Below, one piece after another: positions 57,851 to 64,000 of a stretch of 64,000 nucleotides of DNA. Every line of letters begins with the position of its first letter. Position 1 is the first letter of the stretch. The stretch lies in NCBI RefSeq assembly GCF_050003625.1, contig NC_134398.1:197477700-197541699 (forward strand). The letters are read 5' to 3'. The notes under the pieces are model-generated. The model did no database searches. It was not told the DNA's origin and was given only the letters and a program-made list of their open reading frames with translations. This DNA is from Haematobia irritans (lineage: Eukaryota > Arthropoda > Insecta > Diptera > Muscidae). The translations under genes were made by a program, and so were the position numbers.

Positions 57851-58775
57851 GTGCACAGTGTTGCAAGTATTTTTCTTGGTCTTGTCCCCAAATTATGATG
57901 TTTTCGTCCCCAAAAATCTCCAATTTTAACTTTAATTCCTCATAAAAATCCCCAATAAATTTTTGACAAGTTTTTTTTTTTGAAAAAAAAATAAAGCAAA
58001 AGGCTCTGTTGTAATCAGCAATAATTTAAAAATTACAATTTTGTCAAATCCAGCAAGCTGGAATAAGATAACGATTTCGAACCACAATGCCAAGAGAGTG
58101 GTGATCGTCTTCCAAATGCTGGAGGTATGAAAATTGTCACCTTTATTTTTGAACGAAAATTTAATTCTAAATCTTCAATTAGTAAAGTTAGTTGGTAGAC
58201 ACGTTGCCAAAGTTTGTAGAATTTTACCAGAAATGGTAGATTTTTTTATTGTTTGGTAGATTGATAAAATTTTTGATGATTTAGAAATAATTTTCTATAG
58301 AAATTAAATTTTGACAAAATTTTCTATAGAAATAAAATTTTGACAAAATATTCTAAAAAAAATACTTTAAAAATTCTATATAGAAATAACAATTTGAGAA
58401 AATTTTCTATAGATATAAAATTTTGTAAAAATTTACTATATAGAAAAAAAATTGGTAAAAACAATTTGGATATAATTTTTTATACAGAAATAAAATTTTG
58501 TCAAAGTGTTCTATAGAAATAGAATTTTGACAAAATTGGCAATAGAAAAAAAAATTGACAAAATTTTCTATAGGAATAAAATGTTGACAAAATTTTCTAT
58601 AGAAATAAAATGTTAATAAAATTTTCTATAGAAATAAAATTTTGACAAAATTTTCTATATAAAAAAATATTGACAAAATTTTCTATAGAAATCAAAAATC
58701 CCCAAATTTATGGAAATTCCCCACCAAATCCCCATCTCAGAAATTTCGTCCCCATTCACGAAAAATAAAAATATG
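57851..58775. mobile_element. hAT-like element inside family C
   Basis: The left end CAGTGTTGCAAGTATTTTTC with CTTGTCCCCAAAT is partly inverted at the right end (CGTCCCCATTCACGAAAAAT); the extreme right end seems lost. It contains a 29-bp array (58290-58690) and a GTTGCCAAAGTTTGTAGAAT segment. A paralogue at 37835-38001 plus 40076-40330 carries the Helitron. Confidence 0.7.
58290..58690 (+). repeat. 29-bp minisatellite array in the hAT-like element
   Basis: About 13 diverged forward units, preceded by TTGGTAGATTGATAAAATTT. The minisatellite here lies in a context unrelated to family A. Confidence 0.88.
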
Positions 58776-59578
58776 ATTTTATTTTTTATGCTTCTAGAAT
58801 CCGTAGTTTTAATCTAATTTGCTTGAATTGAGAAATCTAGAGGTATTTTAGGACCTTAAATATGAGAGCCGAAAATGGCGTGTATTGGTCCATGTTTTGG
58901 TTTATCTCCCAAACAGACCGATCTCCCGTATTTTACTTCTTGGGCTTTTAGAAACCATAGTTTTTTTCAAATTTGCATAAAATTTTAAATCTAGAAGTAT
59001 TTTAGGAACATAAAGAGGATGTGCCGAAAATGGTGAATATCGGTCCATAAGCACTGATAATGAAAATAGCTTGAAACTGAATTATAGTTTCCAGATTTTA
59101 CTTCTGGTAATCACTTAAATAATGGGGGTAAAAATCTACAGATGTTAGATTTTAAATCAAGGCGTTATTTCATCGTTTTCTTGCACACTTGGCACACGAT
59201 GTTTATGATTCCTCTAAAACTCAAACAAATATGGTTCTTATAAATCCAGAATCTGATCTAGTCTTAATAGGTAAAATCTTTGAATTTTTCTTCGGGAAGT
59301 GTACTGGTTGAACTGATCTGCTTATCATCAAATCCCCCTGAAATTTTCACAGGAAACTATAATATTTGATTCATGGTGGTGGGTATTTAAGATTCGGCCC
59401 GGCCGAACTTACTGCTTTGTATGCTTGTTTTAAATTAAAATGTCATTATTTTAATGAAATTCACCTTTAATGTGTTCTTTAATTTGTTGTAATTGCGTAG
59501 TGCACAATCTTTACGGTCTATATTTTTTTTCAAGGCATATAAAAATTTAAGTTTTACTAAGATCAAAGATATTCACCA

Positions 59579-60664
59579 AAGGGTGATACGGTCAAAATTT
59601 GGTCAATATAAACTTGACGTATTTCTTTCAATTTTGCATTTAAAAAACCTGAGCATCCCTCAGCTTGAAGGTGAGTGTATGTAGAATGTTGCTCCTTCCG
59701 AAAACCGGAAGCCGCTGAGACGACAAAGAGAGTTGCCGGTAGTTTCAAGCGAAACCCTAACCTCTCTCTCCGAGATGCCGCAAATAAGCTGGGTGTATCG
59801 TCTACAACCGTGCATCGTGCCAAAAAACGAGCCGGACTATCGACTTACAAGAAGGTAGTGACTCCAAATCGCGATGATAAACAAAATACGACGGCCAAAG
59901 CGCGATTTCGGAGGCTGTACACGACGATGCTGACGAAGTTTGACTGCGTGGTAATGGACGACGAAACCTACGTCAAAGCCGACTACAAGCAGCTTCCGGG
60001 ACAGGAGTTTTATACGGCAAAAGGAAGGGGAAAGGTAGCAGATATTTTCAAGCACATAAAACTGTCAAAGTTCGCAAAGAAATATCTTGGTTGGCAAGCC
60101 ATCTGTACCTGTGGCTTGAAAAGCAGCATTTTCATAACTTCCGGGACTGTCAACCAAGAAATGTACGTGAAAGAGTGTTTGAATAAACGTCTGCTGCCTT
60201 TCCTGAAGAAACACGGTTGTTCCGTACTGTTTTGGCCGGATTTGGCATCTTGCCATTACGGTAAAAAGGCCATGGAGTGGTACGCCGCCAACAACGTGCA
60301 GGTGGTTCCCAAGGACAAGAACCCTCCCAACACGCCAGAGATCCGCCCAATTGAGAAATACTGGGCTATTGTCAAGCGGAACCTAAAGAAGACCAAAAAA
60401 CTGCTAAGGACGAGCAGCAGTTCAAGGCAAACTGGCTTCCTGCGGCGAAGAAGGTGGACAAGGTGGCTGTACAAAATCTGATGGCAGGTGTCAAGCGTGA
60501 GGCCCGGCAATTCGGATTTGGAAAAGAGAAAGCCTAACTGTATATTTTTCCTGAATTTTATACTAATTGAACTTGAAAAAGAAATTTAATTTGATTTTTT
60601 AAATAAACGATTTCACCGATTTACACGAGTTTTCCCTTGACCAAATTTTGACCGTATCACCCTT
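59579..60664 (+). mobile_element. DD37E Tc1/mariner-like element, copy 2, nearly intact
   Basis: 1,086 bp with inverted termini AAGGGTGATACGGTCAAAAT and ATTTTGACCGTATCACCCTT. The right flank is TA; the left flank is CA, probably a decayed TA. It encodes a transposase with one evident frameshift. Compared with copy 1 it has the complete N-terminal region and no internal insertion. Confidence 0.94.
59675..60537 (+). pseudogene. DD37E-type transposase with a late frameshift
   Basis: The open part (59675-60481, 268 codons) has a helix-turn-helix (about residues 30-55: LSLRDAANKLGVSSTTVHRA), D96 (MDDETYV), D189 (WPDLASCHYG) and E227 (RPIEKYW); 37 residues separate the last pair, placing it in the DD37E group described from mosquitoes. 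A one-base change in the A run at about 60397-60402 shifts the last ~45 codons; the original C-terminus (VKREARQFGF) is readable in another frame to TAA at 60535-60537. The true start may lie upstream. It would excise and insert its own element at TA. Confidence 0.9.
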
Positions 60665-61421
60665 TATATTAAAATAAAATAGAAAATATTGTTGTTCTTT
60701 TCCAGTTTTAACAAAACAGCTTTTCTGGCTGAACATTACAACGTTCTCCCTTCGCCTTATTTCATGAACTGAAGTTCAAATACCATTTTTGTGAATTAAT
60801 CAACGAATACTTGAATTAATAATACTTGAAGTAACTCCACAACCGATCTTACTACACATAGGCCAATTTAATTTATTATTCAAAATGTATGGTACTTCTT
60901 CATAGTACTTCACCACCTTCTGGGGTTGGCTAAAGAAATTTTCTATTCATTTTGTATTTTTTTTTTTTGCTGCTCTTCATTTTTAATATTTTTCCATCAA
61001 AAGTTTTTACTTTGTGGTTAACAGCGATGCAAAGCAGAACGATATGCTGCAGAAGAAAACTAAAAAGCCAAAAATGCTGGATTAAGTTTTTGACTTTTTG
61101 AATATAAAAACTAAACGTGTGTTACGCTCTTGTTAATGTCTTCTCGCCAGAAACTTTTACTTTATCTTAGCTTGTCTTATTTTGATGGTACCCTACTCGA
61201 AACAAATAAATATTTACAAGGTAAGGGGAATTTTTATAACTCATTCAATATTTTCTGGCTTATGACTACCTATAAAGGCTTTCTGTGGCAGCAATGCGTT
61301 TTTGAAGTTATATTTAATATCCGATTAGAATGGAAATCTTTAAATCCTCCAAGCAAGGGACCAAAAACGATATCGAATAAATTAATTCTACAAAAAATAA
61401 AGCCAATAGTAAACTGAATTT
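60665..61421. other. Unassigned region
   Basis: About 760 bp without assignable repeat or gene. The frame 61130-61417 and the antisense frames 61270-61499 lack motifs. Confidence 0.35.
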
Positions 61422-62004
61422 TGCTATTACTATAATCATCATAAAATGTGGTGATGGGTGTATAATAAGTTTGTCGTTCCCTTTGTAACATGTATACATA
61501 TATTTTAGATCAGGGAGAAATTCTAAGACGATATAACAATGTCTGTCTGTGGTAATTACGTAGATCCTTCAATAATGGTGATATCGTCCTGAAATTTAGC
61601 ACAGACTCGTTTATGTTTGCATGCAAGTTAAGTTCACAGATGGGCTACATCGGTTCAGGTTTCGATATAGCCACCATATAAATCGGTCCAACGATTTGAG
61701 GTCTTGGGCTTCTAGACACCCCAATTTGTATCCCATTTGCCTGAAATCAAGAAAGCTAGAATCGTTCCATGTTTGGTGTAGCCACAAATGTACCGATCTC
61801 CCAATTTGAGATCTTGAGTGTCTATTTTGGCTTATAAGTTTGCTTTGGAGAATTTCAGTTATCAACTCCATTTGAAATTCTGTGTATTTTTATGTAACCC
61901 ACAACGACGAAAGGGTTTCAAAAGCTACTATTATATGTGACCCATGGTGGTGGGTTTTTAATATTCAACCTGGTCGAAATTACGGTTGCATATACTTGTT
62001 TTAT
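61422..62004 (-). mobile_element. Short family C element with both ends
   Basis: Begins ATGTGGTGATGGGTGTATAATAAG with the tail block (GATCAGGGAGAAATTCTAAG, ACAATGTCTGTCTGTGG), holds about two units (GCCACCATATAAATCGG, TTTGCCTGAAATCAAG) and ends ATGGTGGTGGGTTTTTAAT with a decayed hairpin and CATATACTTGTT. About 580 bp. The frames at 61611-61871 and 61621-61809 are read-through. Confidence 0.8.
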
Positions 62005-62034
62005 ATGTGTTGTATCCGATGAACCACTGCCAGT

Positions 62035-63872
62035 ATTTTATAGAAATTTTCTATAGAAATAAAATTTTGACAAAATTTTCTATAGAAATAAAATTTTGAC
62101 AATATTTTCTATAGAAATAAATTTTTTTACAAAATTTTCTATAGAAATGAAATTTCGACAAAATTTTCTATAGAAATAAAATTTTGACAAAATTTTCTAT
62201 AGAAATAAAATTTTCACAAAATTTTCTATAGAAATAAAATTTTGACAAAATTTTCTATATAAATAAAAATTTTACAAAATTTTCTAAGAGATAATATTTT
62301 GGAAAAATTTTCTATAGAAATAAAATTTTGACAAAATTTTCTATAGAAATAAAAATTTGACAAAATTCTCTACAGAAATAACATTATCGAAACATTTTCT
62401 AAAGAAATAACATTTTGGAAAAATTTTCTATAAAAATAAAAATTTGATAAGATTTTCTGTAGGAATAATGTTTGTACAAAGTTTTCTATAGATATAAAAT
62501 TTTGACAAAATTTTCTACAGAAATAATTTGTTTTACAAAATTTTCGATGTAGATAAAATTTCAACAAAATGTTCTATGTAAATAAAATTTTAGAAAAAAT
62601 TTTCTCTAGAAATAAAATTTTGACAAAATTTTCTATAGAAATAAAATTTTTGGAAAAAAATTTAAAAGGAATATCATTTTGGAAAGTTTTCTGTAGAATT
62701 AAACTTTGACAAAATTTTCTATAGAAATACAATTTTGGCAATATGTTATAAAGAAGTAACATTTTGGAAAATGTTTCTATAGAATAAAAATTTTCATAAG
62801 ATTTTCTATAGGCATAAAGTTAGGAGAAAATTTTCTATAGAAATACAATTTTTGCAAAATTTTATATAGAAACTAAATTTTGGAAAAATTTTCTATAGAT
62901 ATAAAATTTTGACAAAATTTTCTATAGAATAAAATTTTGGCAAAATTATTTATAGAAATAAAATTATGACAAAATTTTCTACAGAAATCAAATTTTTGTC
63001 AAAATTTTCAATAGAAATAACATTTTGGAAAGTTTTCTGTAAAATTAAACTTTGACAAAATTTTCTATAGAAATAAAATTTTGACAAAATTTTCTATAGA
63101 AATATAATTTTTTGAAAATTTTCAATAGAAATAACATTTTGGAAAATTTTCAATAGAAATAACATTTTGGAAAATTTCCTTTGGAATTAAATTTTGACAA
63201 AATTTTCTATAGAAATAAAAGTTTGGCAATATGTTCTAAAGAAATAATATTTTGAAAATTTTTCTATAGAAATAAAATTTTGGTAAGATTTTCTATAGAA
63301 ATAAAGTTTGGACAAAATTTTCTATAGAAATAAAATTCGGACAAAATTTTCTATAGAAATAAAATTTGTACAAAATTTTCTATAGAAATAAAATTTCGAC
63401 AAACTTTTCTATAGAAATAAAATTTGGATAAAATTTTCTATGTAAATAAAATTTGGATAAAATTTTCTACAGAAACAAAATGTTCTATAGAAATAAAATT
63501 TTGACAAAATTTTCTATGGAAATACAATTTTTGGAAACATTTCCAATAGAAATAACGTTTTGAAAAATTTTCTTTAGAATTAAATTTTGACAAAAATTTC
63601 TATAGAAATGAAATGTTGGCAATATTTTCTAACGAAATAACATTTTAGAAAAATTTTCTATAGAAATAAAATTTTGACAAAATTTTCTATAGAAATAAAA
63701 TTTTTGCAAAATTTTATATAGAAACTATATTTTGGCAAAATTTTCTATAGAAATAAAATTTGGACAAAATTTTCTATAGAAATAAAATTTGGACAAAATT
63801 TTCTACAGAAATAATTTTTTTTTACAAAATTTTCGATGTAGATAAAATTTTAACAAAATGTTCTATGTAAAT
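62035..63872 (+). repeat. 29-bp minisatellite array, 1.84 kb
   Basis: About 63 forward units. A variant block (TTTTCGATGTAGATAAAATT then GTTCTATGTAAATAAA) occurs at about 62541 and again at 63829, showing block duplication. Many units carry GGAAAAATTTT instead of GACAAAATTTT. It is interrupted at 63872 by a SINE. Confidence 0.94.
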
Positions 63873-64000
63873 AAACCGTGGTGCAATGGTTAGCATGCCC
63901 GCCTTGCATACACAAGGTCGTGGGTTCGATTGCTGCTTCGACCGAACACCAAAAAGTTTTTCAGCAGTGGATTATCCCACCTCAGTAATGCTAGTGACAT
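63873..64000 (+). mobile_element. SINE, 5' part, running off the window
   Basis: Begins AACCGTGGTGCAATGG with a perfect A box and a B box (GGTTCGATTGC, one mismatch near the end), then the SINE body to the window edge. The first few bases of the head are missing compared with the copy at 40449. Confidence 0.9.

Larger units (their letters stand above)
56231..59430 (-). mobile_element. Family C DINE-like element, interrupted
   Basis: Starts with the reversed tail (TATACCCACCACCATAGAATGG, CATTCCGTTTGTAACACACC, GTCCGTCTGTCTGTCTGGC) and continues with about nine units of ~150 bp (TTGCCTGAAATTGGAAATCT, ACCATAAAGAGGTGTGCC, TATAGCCCCCATATAGACCG). An hAT-like insertion sits at 57851-58775. It ends with ATGGTGGTGGGTATTTAAG, the hairpin TTCGGCCCGGCCGAA and ACTGCTTTGTATGCTTGTTT at 59370-59430. 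The frames 56401-57138, 56851-57060, 57115-57327, 57245-57436 and 57418-57684 are repeat read-through. Confidence 0.9.

Overview
The window looks like repeat-dense, AT-rich intergenic or heterochromatin-like DNA from a higher fly. I could not support any intact host gene. A Haematobia irritans-type mariner (Himar1-like), Drosophila DINE-1/mini-me-like elements and a tRNA-derived SINE with a CCTAA tail together suggest a muscid such as Stomoxys, Haematobia or Musca. The species guess rests on recalled family resemblance, not on a search. All boundaries were read by eye; transposon ends with a recognised duplication should be accurate to a base or two, others to about 20 bp.

Four kinds of sequence dominate. 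(1) Non-autonomous DINE-1/Helentron-like elements in three related families, here called A, B and C. Each has one terminus with a GC-rich hairpin, the other with a GGGTATAAAA-like end, about 153-bp internal tandem repeats, and often a GAC/GTC-rich microsatellite near the tail. (2) Arrays of a 29-bp AT-rich minisatellite, roughly 12 kb in total, lying both inside family A elements and in other settings. (3) A SINE with polymerase III A and B boxes whose CCTAA tail has, in one copy, grown into a 1,275-bp array. (4) Cut-and-paste and rolling-circle elements: a Himar1-like mariner, two DD37E Tc1/mariner-like copies, a non-autonomous hAT with an 8-bp duplication, a piggyBac-like MITE in TTAA, TA-flanked MITEs, a canonical Helitron and several foldback elements.

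Layout: 0-2 kb family B pieces and unassigned DNA; 2-6 kb 29-bp arrays with two foldback elements; 6-10 kb unassigned DNA and family A/B/MITE pieces; 10.1-11.55 kb full-length family A; 11.58-12.87 kb Himar1-like element; 14.6-18 kb a Jockey-like endonuclease fragment split by arrays, foldbacks and a piggyBac-like MITE; 18.8-21 kb families B and A; 21.6-23.2 kb SINE with giant tail; 25-31.4 kb arrays, a foldback and a family A element; 33.7-37.6 kb family B/A remnants and the hAT; 38-40.1 kb Helitron; 40.4-43.4 kb a three-level nest (family A containing a SINE and a DD37E element that itself contains another family A copy); 45-48.3 kb family A with an internal MITE; 50.3-52.2 kb family A with about nine or more 153-bp units; 52.4-56.2 kb two MITE copies, one carrying a family A insertion; 56.2-59.4 kb family C containing an hAT-like element; 59.6-60.7 kb nearly intact DD37E element; 61.4-62 kb family C; 62-64 kb 29-bp array ending in a SINE.

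The nesting is the most informative aspect. Several insertions sit in sequences whose uninterrupted paralogue is elsewhere in the window, so empty sites can be read directly. They define family A termini twice (insertion into A/T runs) and the Helitron termini once (between A and T). The only protein-coding traces are transposase and retroelement endonuclease pseudogenes.
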